Of a stretch of DNA of 64,000 nt, positions 1 to 11,600 are shown in pieces; positions within the stretch are counted from its first letter, which is position 1; every line of letters begins with the position of its first letter. The position numbers and the translations under genes are program-made. Source of the stretch: Amblyornis subalaris (lineage: Eukaryota; Chordata; Aves; Passeriformes; Ptilonorhynchidae); NCBI GenBank assembly GCA_018881555.1, contig JACAXG010000026.1, forward strand, positions 3,033,459 through 3,097,458, given 5' to 3'. The notes below the pieces were generated by a model, which saw nothing but the letters and a program-made list of their open reading frames with translations, was not told where the DNA came from and did not search any database.

Positions 1-2763
1 AGAGAGACCTGTGAAAAAATCTCNAACTTTTTCCTTAATTTAATGGGGGAAAAAGAAATAATGGTTCTTTAGAATTCTGCTGTAGCCATTAAAAAAAAGA
101 AAATATCAATAGAGCAATAGGTAACAGCTTTTCCTGAGGATTGCTAAAAGCACTAAAGCAGCTGAAATGTCTGTCATCATAGTACTACTAAATTGTGATA
201 TTTTATTTCAATAAGAAACATGCATTTAAAATAACAAATTAAATGGAATTATTTTTAGATCATGCTATTAAAAAACCTTTAAATAATGGAATGTTATGGT
301 TTCAACCTCCCCAATTCCATCTTACACAAAAATGGAAATTTGTTCCAGCCTTACTGATGACATAGTTTGTCATGTGAAATTAAAGCTATCAGAAATGTGT
401 TAGAGCTTACCCTCAGATCTGGAATACTCAGCTTCAGTAAAATGTGATGAATTTTAATGGCGGTCTTATAACTTTGAAACATTTGTTGTAGTTTTTGCTG
501 AATCTTTTCACATATTCATGTTGAGTCTCACTCTTTTGCATATGGGGTCCACAGGGAAGCACTGTCTCCCCCCTTTATTAAAATCACGGCTGAGCCTTTC
601 ATCTCATGTCATTACATCTTACCTCTAATTCACATATAAAATACACTCACAATTCCACTATGGCTGTCTCCTGAGGCATAAAGTATCTCTGCCTTGGCAC
701 ATCTTTATTTAATCAGGGATTGAACATTATCTGGGAAAGATGTGATTTTTTGTTTTGTTCTTGCCAGTTGCTCTGCATATTTAAAAGCTGAAAAACTTGA
801 TAGCTGATTTTAAAGTGCCCTGATCTAAGAAAACATGGCATTAACTAATACCATATTATGTTTAGATGCAGACGTTGAGCTCTGTGTTTTTAGTTAAGTC
901 TGTAAAGTGTTTTAAAGTTACCAGTTATNAGATTGTCAAAAAAACCCCTCGAAAACTATACATCTGACATACAGCAAAAGATGTTAATAATTTAAACTGN
1001 TTTTTTTNTTTGTTTNTTTTTAACATCAATAACTACAAATTTGTGGACTGCTAATAAAGACAAGAGGAGCATTCCTCCTGGATTTGTCTCGATTTGGGAC
1101 CTGGCCCTTTAGCAGTGGGTATTGTGGAAGGGTCCTCCATCTGACCAGGAACAGATGCCACATATGTTGTATCTAGTCAATCCTTGAGCTTCACAGATAT
1201 ACCTGGACAAAGAAAGCCTTGTAAAAACACGACAAATTTGTCAACAATGCCAAAACCAAACAAGGACGAATTTTGAATTTAAAAAAACTAAAATAAACAA
1301 CCCTCTTTGGCAATCATGAAAGCTTACTGAAATCTTGAAGAGAAACTGTTTAGGATTTGACTTTTTCTGGGGCAGAAAGTAATATTTTAAATTTCCTTTT
1401 TTCTAATACTTCCTGGCTTATTAATGAAACTCGACAGGAAATAAATTCACTATCCTACCTTGTTTGCCTGTTTTCAATGGGAGACAGTTGTTCATAATGA
1501 AACTCCCATAAATTCAGATTGCCTTTTTTTCACTGCCTCTAAGATGCTGTAGTATAATCAATCTTTTTGGAATCTGAAAACTCTTGCTTAAGTAACTAAA
1601 TTTTTTGGTATCATCTTTTTGTTTTTTTTAAATCCCTGTTAACTTTTCAGTACTCAAAACTTTGCCCCTTTTCTCTGTGGCTANTGCAAACAAGATTTGT
1701 ATTTTTGACCTACTTGTAACATTACTGAACTTTTTCTCTGAATGTGATACTTGGGATCTGTCTGTCTGATTGATACATTTTGACAAGAAATTCTGTATTC
1801 TTCTAGTTTCCCTGCAGCCTGTGAAGGCATCTTGAATAAACGGTTCCTAGCACTGGAAAGCCTTAATTTGCTGCTTGATAAAGAAAATCAGGGTTTTATA
1901 ACGTGCATTCAGACATCCTTCTCTACCTTTTAGGTGCCTGAATCGGTTTTCAATCAAATATTCAAAATAATTCTGTCAANGATTGAAGAAGACATTGAAT
2001 AGCTCAGGTGAAGAATTTAGCTAGCTTTGTCATTATGCAGGTTTTTTCTGAGAATAACGTTTAAAAAAACGAATGTTCAGCCAAACTCAACCAACCCATA
2101 GTTTATCTATTGGCTGGTTTTTGGCACAGGCTGAGAGGCAAAGAGAATTGAATGCCTAAACTTCATGTAAGCCCCTGATCATGAACATGTGAAGGAAGAG
2201 TGAAGACTCATTGAGCTAAGGAAATTAAGTGATCTGTGCTCTCTTGNCACTTCTTGAGGAGTGGTGGATACGGATTTAAATTCCTTCAATTGAGAGGTAC
2301 TTGAGGATAGTTTTCACCTTTTCTGAGCAAGTCATCCAACAGCTAAGCTCATAGCAAAAAAAAGATGACACGGTTTTGGGAGTTTTTGTTATAAATTTGT
2401 ATTATTTGAAAGTAAAGTGATCTTCATAACTTTTTGGTGATGATCCAGTAAGCCTTTCAAAGCTGGATTTTTAGGTCACAGGGAAAATAAGGCAAAGGAC
2501 AGAAAACAAACAAACAAACAAAAACTTAGATAAAGCTGCACCTTCTCAGGTACAGAGCTGTAAATCCCAGAGTAATGTTGACTCTGAAGAAGGAAGGATG
2601 TGATTTAAGGGAGTCAGATTTTTAAAAATAGGTGCCCAAATTCCATGCAAATTCCACGTATTTCCTTGAATCTGAGCCCAAATGAAGATATCGCCTTATC
2701 TGTTTTTTATTAAAGACATATATCTAAATAAGAGTGCGAGCATGTAGCTCAGATGTAGGAACA
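1..2763. other. AT-rich non-coding stretch
   Basis: No gene is recognisable. All six frames are closed by frequent stops. The stretch holds a T-rich run with several N bases at 1001-1021 and a short (CAAA)n run at 2504-2524. Nothing else stands out as repeat-derived or structured. Confidence 0.7.
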
Positions 2764-2832
2764 CTCATGGAATTATGGCAGTCATTGGATGGGAAGGCAC
2801 ATGGAAGTCATTTAGCCTGCACTAGATGCACT
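2764..2832 (-). repeat. Decayed CR1 LINE 3' end (possible)
   Basis: The plus strand reads like a mutated reverse complement of a CR1 3' terminus: a TCATGGAATTATGG-like start, then CATTGGATGGGAAGGCACATGGAAGTCATTTAG, matched loosely to the usual 'tcattgggttggaagggac...gatcatctag' order (positions 2765-2815). Only about 65 bp can be followed before similarity is lost. If correct, this is an old, severely 5'-truncated insertion on the minus strand. A chance resemblance is possible. Confidence 0.4.
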
Positions 2833-5800
2833 CTCTTTTTTCTTTTCCTTTTCTTGCATGTGCAGACTCATAGAGGGAACCCATCACCACCTGCCCTGCT
2901 GGCTGTGCTCTCACTAAAGCATCCCACTATGTTGATAACCTTCCCTAGGTCAGGGGCACAGTGCCAGCTCAAATCCAGCTCACCAACCAGGCTCCCAGAT
3001 TCATCTTGTCATGTTCTTAACTTTCCATCATATAACTTCTGCTGTAGAGAGCAGAATCGTGGAGGATCTGTTCTGTTGACAGACTGTAGTGGCAAGAAAT
3101 GCTGTGTTTTGGTGCACGTTCTCTGGTAATTCTGTTTTCATAGGCTTTATGAAATGTCACTCTTGGCCATAAATTACATTTTGTGATCCTAATTTAATAT
3201 AACAGTGACAAATGCATCTGTAAGTGATGTGTAGCAAGGGGTGATGATTTAATGTATTGTTTCCACTTGTAAGTGCCTCCAAGTTTGTAGATTGTGGAAG
3301 TCAAGGTCAAATTCAGAGAGAGCAGACAGACAGTTTAGGCCTTGCTNGGGTCAAGGGACACATGGAAAGATGTGCTTCTGTCATACACTTCCAATTAACT
3401 TGAAACAGACAGAAAATAGTCATCAATTCAGATCTGAAAAAAGAAAAAATAAACTAAATCAAACACCACTCACATTTTGACTAGACCCTTCAAAGAAGGG
3501 GTTCTATTTAGACNGGGTAGATAAAATGAAAATTAAGAATTTGAAAAACTGGCATCTCTGCTCTTGTAAAGACCATGTTTCTGTTCACACCTGGCTCCTC
3601 CTTCTCTCTTATCCCTGCGACATGCAGAGGCCATACTGAAACCTCTTGCAGAAAGCAAGCACTACCAACTGAAATCATCTCATTTGACCACTGCTTTTTC
3701 TGTGTGCATATGCCTTTGTCAATATGCATAATGACATACAATTATCAGTTAGTAACTCTTAAGACTGGAAAGTCATCTTGCCTCATGGAGCATTCAGCTG
3801 TCTTTGAAGTGCAGGGCAATATGTCATCCTCGTAGGATGTTTTTAAAATGTCCTAATATTCATGAACTAATGCTAGGTCCCATTATGTTGTGATACAATG
3901 TATTTGTTATCAAGGAAATATTATGAAGTTTCCATGGTATGATATTACCATGCATAATTTCCATTATGACTGTACAAATGAGATTACTTAATAACACAAG
4001 AGATAATAATTTCTTGTTATCAGGAAATGAAAAGTGTGTAGTAAATCTCGTGTAATGTTTTCAGTTAATATACCTACATAATGATCATATAATTTTTCTA
4101 GTCNTCCATCCCTGCTGATAGAAGTAAAAGTAAATATCTGGTTTTTCATTAATTTTGGAATATGGTGACAAAATTTTAAATACTTTCTGACTCAATCAGA
4201 TTATATGCCAGCTGGATTTTACAGTTTTGTCATTTACCCATTTTTTTCAAAATACTCAGATTGTTCACATTTGTGGCTTTTGTGTAACCTTAGATTTTCC
4301 CTGTTGGGTGGTAATTTTAGTTTTGATTTGGTTTTTTAATGGTTTTGGCTTTTTGTGATTATTTTTTTCTGACTCCTCTCCCCGCTTGAGAGGATGACAG
4401 GTTTCTAATTCCTATTAGTAGAAATGTTGTGCCTGCAAAGAGGACATATATTAAAAGGGGGAGAAAAAAATCCCAGCACGTGCCTTGCCTTCCAGAGATT
4501 GTCACTGTGTACACTGAGGTCTTAATAAATAAAAAGATTGCCAGCTGTACTTCAATTCACAGCTTCTTTATTAGCCTTTAAAAAGGAATAAATAAAGCAT
4601 GACGCTTTATTTAATTGTCTGAATAGATGGAGACGAACCAAGAGGCACAGTCAGCTGCAAGACACTTAATGAAGAAATCCCTATTTTTAATCTAGCTGTA
4701 GAAGACACAACTCTTGTGCTTTGATGATGTGGCCTTTGTGATGAACCTGGCTAGAAAACCACATGTGCTGCACAGTCTTCCTAATTAAGTCATCAAAATG
4801 CACTGGAGCAAACGGAGTGACTTGCGTAGACCAGTCTAAGTAATTTGAGTTCCTCTATTGCTTGGTTAATAGAAAGTGGCACTGTTCTAGATTATGACTG
4901 ATAGAGGTGAGATGCTACAGCTGCTGTCATTGTGCCTGTAGGTAGGTGCCTTTATAAGCTGTTTCTGTGTGTGTAAGAAGGAACACTTTGCTTTGTTTCT
5001 CTTTCTTTTCTCTAACTTTTCAAGGATGTCATTTCAGAGTAAATCCTTTTTTTTTCCTCAAGAAGCTAGTGCCTGTGATTTTCCTCAAAATATAAAGATA
5101 CGCTACTTGTTTTGGATGTACTGACAGAGCATTCACCAAAACTGATCTCAAAAGTAAGGATTTGGGAAAGCTGTTCACGAACANAAGTTTTAAGATAAAC
5201 AAAAAGGAAAAAATTTCAGTGACAGTCATGGTGATATGAAAAAGTTTGAGTATGTATGATAAAGATTTAATCAGTTTTTCTATATGGACTTGAGTGGCCA
5301 CAGCCAAAGATTTTGTAAATGTGTAGAGCAGCTTGTGAAGTTTTTGTTGATAAAATTTTTGATAGATACTCCTTGTTTCATGACTACTTTTACTTGAAGC
5401 TCTTAGCTTCTTGGGGANAAAAATATGCCAATTATGAGAAACGCAAAACCTGATTATGCCAGTCTTTCATATGCATCATAAACTTAGGTTGCAAAGCTTT
5501 CCTAGCTCTGTGACACTCCAAATTTGATGGCAAGGTTACTGTATAGGCATTTGCACACTATAGTCTAAGAATAATACATTTGCTTAAATTCTTCTTGAAA
5601 AGATCATGTGTCATGTGGTTAATGGAGAAACTGGCATAAATGATCTGTATATACTTGGAGATAATATAAACAGAATTTTCCCTAGAAGTTGTTCTACCTA
5701 TCTTAAAATTAACAAGAATAAATGCTTCTTTACATAATTTATCAATTATCCTGAGAATAATTTTCAGTTAGAAAAGTAGAGCACAAAATGACACAGTCTC

Positions 5801-6382
5801 TATTGAATCTAATATTTATTTAGGTGATCAATCTNTTAATGCTTCAAAGCAATTTCATGTCTTTAACATCAATTATAAAACTAATTTCAGTCATATCAGT
5901 GAAAGAATGTAACAATTTACAAGGGTGTTTTCACTTATGACTACTCAAGGGGTTACAGTAGATATATCTACACTTGCTAATTTATTTTCAGTGCTGTGAA
6001 ATAGGGTGTCTAGAGATGTTTTATTAGATATTTTAATAAGTGTCGAACATATTTGCAGAATTCCTGCCCTGACAAAGGGTGATTTATATGCACCTGGATC
6101 TGCATATGCAGAAAAAAATACCCTTTTGTCAGTCTGCCACCTTATTTTTGCATAAGTGAAACAGGAAATTACTCCCTTTTGGCTAATCTGAATTTTAAAT
6201 CAAAGTGAAATTGGTGAAAGAAACAAGTCTTATTCTAATCTTAATTCTCAACCTGAATTGTTGAGTTAGATTGACATTAGCCTTATTCTAAGTATTTATA
6301 CTCTGGTGATGGTGTTATCAGTACAGCACTGTGTAACTACACTAGTTGCTGCATCTTCTTTATTCCAACCATTTTTATAGCA
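2833..6382. other. AT-rich non-coding stretch
   Basis: No gene is recognisable. The 2734-3129 open frame starts at GTG and partly overlaps the decayed CR1 end. An imperfect hairpin with CATGGTA/TACCATG arms lies at about 3933-3952. The block at 4470-4960 is compositionally more balanced and has homeodomain-type TAATTAAG text near 4780, but nothing proves function. Confidence 0.65.
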
Positions 6383-6402
6383 TTTTATAAACGTTTATAA
6401 AA
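6383..6402. other. Perfect 20-bp palindrome
   Basis: TTTTATAAACGTTTATAAAA is its own reverse complement, centred on the CG at 6392-6393. It is AT-rich but not a simple repeat. It could form a cruciform or act as a symmetric protein-binding site; neither is shown by sequence alone. Confidence 0.8.
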
Positions 6403-7100
6403 ATCCTTTTCTCTAAAAGTAAAGGTTTAATAATCTCCACAAATTATTTTTGACCCAGAAGAAAGCTTGTTTATGGTCCCTATTTGGAGAAGATATTTTA
6501 TATNTGATAAATTAAGCAGTATAAGGCTAGAGGTACTGTGAGTTTCTATTTTTGTTAATTCATGTTCAATATTTTTCCTACACTAATTATCGTATACTAA
6601 TGGTCAAAATAACATGCCAAATATTCTATGTATTAGAATTTTGTTATTATTATGTGCATTTTATGTATTAGCTACTACTAAACCAGTCAGTTCTCCTTCC
6701 TCTGTTGCATGAAAACAAAGAAACNCCTATCCTTTCCAAATGTGTTTTGCTCAAGGCATTGTTACAGGCTACCACGAAGATAAAAGAACCCTTAAAAGTG
6801 CTGGGAAGCACATCTGGTTCGCCATTTGCTGTTAAGTTTCCATGTTTAGACATTGCTTTAATTACATTTTGGGTGTGTTTTTTCTTTGTGTGGTGTTTTT
6901 TCTTTTTTTTCCTTTCTCTCCTCAATATTACCCTAAGGGTAAAATTTAATGATGTTATCTGGAACTTGTTTTTTAAATCAGATCATAAACGACTGAGGTT
7001 TTAAGCCTGCTTCATTTTGACGCAGAGGCGACCACCAAGGTCACACTTTTAATATATGAAAATAAAAAGGTAGTTAATGGTAAGCAACAAAAGGATGCTT
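6403..7100. other. AT-rich non-coding stretch
   Basis: No gene or repeat family is recognised. Overlapping open frames on both strands at about 6668-7004 derive from T-rich sequence and have low-complexity translations, so I do not count them as genes. Confidence 0.65.
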
Positions 7101-7140
7101 GNTTGTTTGTTTNTATTTTCTTTCTTTCTTTCTGTCTTTG
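7101..7140. repeat. (TTTG)n/(TTTC)n microsatellite
   Basis: A short TTTG run (about 7101-7112, with two N bases) is followed by at least four TTTC units (7117-7132) and a degenerate TCTG tail. This is a compound tetranucleotide microsatellite, likely to vary in length between individuals. Confidence 0.8.
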
Positions 7141-8339
7141 CTAAATGGGTCAGTTATGCCCTTCAAGACTGTATTCACTTACAGTACTCACAGTAAAATT
7201 AAACAATTTCCAGTTCTCTTTATGTCCATCTGGCACTTAAAAATAGAGGTGAAAATTTAAATGTTCTGTTCATGTGTAATACCATTTCAGAAAACATGCT
7301 TTGTTATACTCACTAACGCTCATCAAAGGTCATGGCACTGACCTAGCACAGAGCTGATCTCTTGCACTTTTTGAAAGTATTTAATAATAATGACTTTTTT
7401 GAATGTATGCTACCTAAAATGCCTAGGACANGTTAATACTTGAAATTTGACGCACACTTAGACCCCTTTGCTTGTTTGACCTGTAACACACAAACAATCA
7501 TTGTGTTTTTGCAGGATGTGGTGCCCATGACCACTTCTGTTCATCAGTCTCTATCATCTCTTAAGTACATCTTTGCTTGTGAACAGGAGCTGATCAGCTG
7601 GACTTTATCTGGCTGTTAAACCAGGACTGGGCATTGTGCTAAGTCAGAATTGGAGTTAGAAGATTTGATTAGAGCCCCTGTGAATGTTCACAACTGCATC
7701 TTCCACTGAGTAAGATTGGAAAAGGGTTTAGAGATGGTTAAGTAAAGACTTAAATACCTCTTGGTTGCATATATTCAGTTGTTTCTTAAATCTGGTCTCT
7801 CCTAACTTCTACATGAATTCATTATTTTCCTTCCCATTGGTTTGTTTCCTATGTTTTACAATTTCATTTGCTTTTATCAGTTGTTTAACCATATCAGCAT
7901 TTTAGNCTTCAGTTTTTAGTCTGTTTACAATTTACAATCTGAAATAGCTGCGATTTGCTTTACTGCAGACATCAGGTTTACTTCATCCACCTTGCACAAA
8001 GAAGGTCACATCTGGTTTTAAATTTCAGCTCTTTGGTGGCCTGGTTCTGAAACAGCACTCGTGGAGGGTTTCTGGTTTTAAGTAGGAGCTGTTGCAGAAG
8101 TAAAAGCTTCTTAGGCAATAGCTTTGTTTTAACACTTGGGATGAAGAGCATAGTTTGGGTTGGTCTCATAAGTTAATCATGGCAATCTGATATACTGACT
8201 ACAACTGCTGTGTGAATTGAATTTAAAATTTTCAAAATATACAAAATTCTGATTTTGAAATAAAATGCATGAAACTTAGGACTGGGAAGAGGACAATGAT
8301 TGCTGCCTAGCTGGTTTATTTTCCATCCCTTTGAAGCAC
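7141..8339. other. Non-coding stretch, nothing recognised
   Basis: AT-rich sequence with dense stops. I see no repeat family, RNA gene or exon here. Confidence 0.6.
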
Positions 8340-8353
8340 TTTTTTTTTTTTTT
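8340..8353. repeat. Poly(T) tract, 14 nt
   Basis: Uninterrupted T14. It could be the remnant A-tail of a minus-strand retroelement or simple slippage. No recognisable element abuts it. Confidence 0.8.
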
Positions 8354-8664
8354 AATGAAATTTCTCTGTCCTTGAAAGTGCTTGCTACATGGAGAGGTCA
8401 AAATGTTAACTTAGGTTCAGCTCCTTCCAGCATTCAGACACCTTACCCAAATTGAGCTCCCTGCTGTCATGGCTAGATTAGTTCTGGGACCTGAGCTACC
8501 TTATTTAAAGCTAGCCTGGCACCTTGACTTTACATTGCAGCGTCTGTTCTTTCACTGTCTGCTGTCTTTATTTCACAGTGCTGCTTTTCTTGTGAGACTC
8601 TATGGTGTTTTGTCCTATTGTAGACATTTTTGAAGTTATAATATAGCTTGTAAGTGAAATTGGT

Positions 8665-8696
8665 TTCTAATTCCTGATTTTTTTTTTCCCCCACAG
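8665..8696 (+). other. Splice-acceptor-like sequence
   Basis: TTCCTGATT, then a run of T and C, then CCCCCACAG|GAATATT gives a textbook polypyrimidine tract and AG at 8695-8696. The plus-strand frame beginning at 8697 stays open for 59 codons to a TGA at about 8874-8876, but the peptide is not one I recognise. No convincing donor follows. Such acceptor-like strings arise by chance in AT-rich DNA, so an unannotated terminal exon is only a possibility. Confidence 0.25.
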
Positions 8697-11600
8697 GAAT
8701 ATTCCATTATTAAGGGATTTTGTCTCCCATGGCTTTTGAAAGGCTGTGCAGAGGGTATTTTAAATGTTACAAGTTGTGCGTGCTTTAGAGCAGGAAAGTC
8801 TGCATCATCCAGTATTTCAAAGGAACTAGGTACAGTGAGAAAAGGATGGTCTGAGGTCAGTTGTAGCTTATGANGGTATTCAGTCAGTGTCATGTCTGGC
8901 TTTGAGCTCTAGTTCGAAATATTTAACCTTTCTATTACTGCAGAAATTCCTATCAATCTGTGTTGCAGTCACCTTGTAAGAAATAACTGAAATGCCTTGA
9001 TCAGCATTTGCAGAGCAGTCTACTTGGCTAATTCAGAAAGACTGACACAATGGTGATACTAGAAATAAACCAACCAGACTATCCTCTTTTCTAAAAAAAG
9101 ACTAAAAGCATGTATGATATATATGGCTACAGTAATAAGCTTAAAAGCACATTTTTTCCATGGGTTTTGAATCTGAAGGAAGATCTAGAGTAAAACTGCT
9201 CCATCCTGGGCCAGTTGTGTAAAATCCTTATTCTGATAGTTGCTGACATAAACATTCATGTAAGTAACAAAGCATAAGCAATATTTTAATACTATAGTAA
9301 CAAACTAACAAATTCCCCTCAAAGGCCATGGGACACTGGCAGTCACCATTAAAACTTGTAAGTGAATTGACTTCTGTCAAAGTGAGGAGTTAAGTGGTCT
9401 GAGTTGTCTTCAACTGAAGCCTTTGTCTTGCTTCCTTTTTTAATCTTTAGTATGTCTCCATTCAGCCTCATNGAGGTTTCATTCCCCAGCTGTAAAAGAC
9501 TGGTTTGCTGCATTTTCATGGCAGAATTCTTCATTCCTACCTTGTGTGTATTTCCTTATGTTTGCTTTATCTCACATTTGTCTATATAAAGATTTATTTT
9601 AGCCTGTTTATGTAAGTAAAATATGCAGGAGTAGCATGACATTTTTATACTTCTGCAAATATCTTTTANCATCTTTTTTTATCTGTTCAGTTCCATACAG
9701 TAAAGTTCTCCATCACTTGGAAAGTTTATTTCATTCTTCAGTAGTGATAAAGCAACGAGCTTGACCATATTATTGATATCTTCAATTATTAGGACCTACC
9801 CTTTGACTAGCTTAATCATTTGGGTTTGCAATTTTCCGTGTTTCCAGGTGAACCAAATTCATGTGTTTGTTTATTGTAGAAGTGGCTTGAGGTTGTTGGG
9901 ATTTGTGTGGTTTTTTGTTTATTTGTTTGTTTTCCAAAAAAAAAGGTCAGATNAAAGGACTCTTTTACCCGTGTTAATAAACTCTTAATATTTTGGAGCA
10001 AGAACTTAAAGCTGGCAATGGGGCTNGCTCGACATCTTCTTGTCAGTTCTTAGAAAAGTCACTTCAAATGTATTCCAGTTGTATATGCCCATGAATTCTC
10101 ATGTTCAGCAGCTGATCTTGTATTTGATATATTGATGGAATGTCTTCCAGTGTTCTTAGATTAGAAAGGGAAAGCCTTGTCAATCCTATAATCATTGCTA
10201 CTGAGGAAGAGAAGTTGGACTTTGCTAAAGTGATGGGGAAGATTACCCANCCTTTTGTGTTCTTAAGGTGATGCCAAATAAATTTCCAGGAGGGAGGTGC
10301 TGAATGGAAGAGCCGGTCTGGTGAAATAGATGTGGAAAAGTCAGAGGATGGTTGTATTAAGGAATTAGGAAAATAACAAGAATATGCTGTGTTGAGTACA
10401 TTTGTGCTCATAACCTGTTTATTTCATATTATTATCCTGTTTAGTGTGACATGAGATAATATTTCATGCTGTCAGCTCTGAGTCCATACTACCAGAGCTC
10501 CTGTTGCACCCATGCTACTGTGCACTGTGATATTCTGTGTATTATTTAGCTTATCCCATAGTAGTGTACATCTGCAGGTTAATAAATTCTGCCACTCTTC
10601 TCTCATTTTCTTTCCTTTCCTTTCTTGCCTTTCTTCCCTAGTCTGGGAATCTATTTACCAGTTTTTTGGGGATGTAATAGAAAAAAAGAATTTGGAGAGA
10701 TGGGACATTGATATGAGAATTGGGCTATGTAGAGAAGGGTGTAGATGGACTGGAGTAGAAATGAAGTCACCGCTGAAATTATTTCAGAGGCTATTTCATA
10801 AAGACCTGGGAATATCATGTTGGGAGAATGTAAGAGAAGAGAGGATTGTGTTTTGTTGGATTTATGACTTATGGAACAGTGTATTTTTCTACAATATAGT
10901 TGTATCTTTGAGTGCATAATGCTCCCAAACTGCAGTCAGNGTGATGTAATAAAGAACTCCTGGGTTTATGTTGCCTGTCCTGTTTCCTGTGCAGCCACAG
11001 AGAACTGGAGCCCATCCATGCATCTGCCACAGGTTTCCCAAGTGCTGCTACACAAGAGACTTCAAACATTACAGACAAACTCACAGACATTAATAGTCCG
11101 GNTATCATTTCATGACTTATCTAATTTGACTCCCATGACTATATTTTCCAGCAGGTCTGAGCATTTGCCATTAAAATTACATATAATCACATTTTTCAGC
11201 ATAAAATAAGATTAAGGTGTGAAATATTCTTTAATAAACTGAGTCATGGTAAGTCTAATTATCTGTACAGTATTGGTGGAAACTCTCGGTATTATGGATG
11301 GTAGGCCCCAATACTCTTCATCTGTGTAAGGGAAGAAATGGTATTTTCAATAGAGGAAATTATGAAGTTCACATACTTTGAGAGTATAGTGTACTGTGAC
11401 AATGCTAAAATAATATTTGCAAAAAAAAAAACCAAAAACCATTTCCGAGCAACATCTTAACCAAGAAATCTCATTGTNTTTTGTAGCACAGTGCAAGGTT
11501 GCAAGAAATTGTTTGGACCTCTCAAATGTGCAGATTTTCCATCTCTGTGCTGACATTTCGTGATCCTCATCCCTCTAACCAGCATCACAGACACCTATAC

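Noticed and set aside
2734..3129. 131-codon plus frame
   Set aside because: Starts at GTG, begins at a decayed CR1 end, and has no recognisable domain.
10512..10919. 135-codon ATG frame on the plus strand
   Set aside because: Unrecognised, hydrophobic and T-rich-derived at its start, with an overlapping 88-codon frame on the other strand and no splice or promoter context.
10960..10994. Acceptor-like pyrimidine run ending CTGTGCAG
   Set aside because: The best following frame closes after about 32 codons and no donor is visible. Such runs are common by chance.
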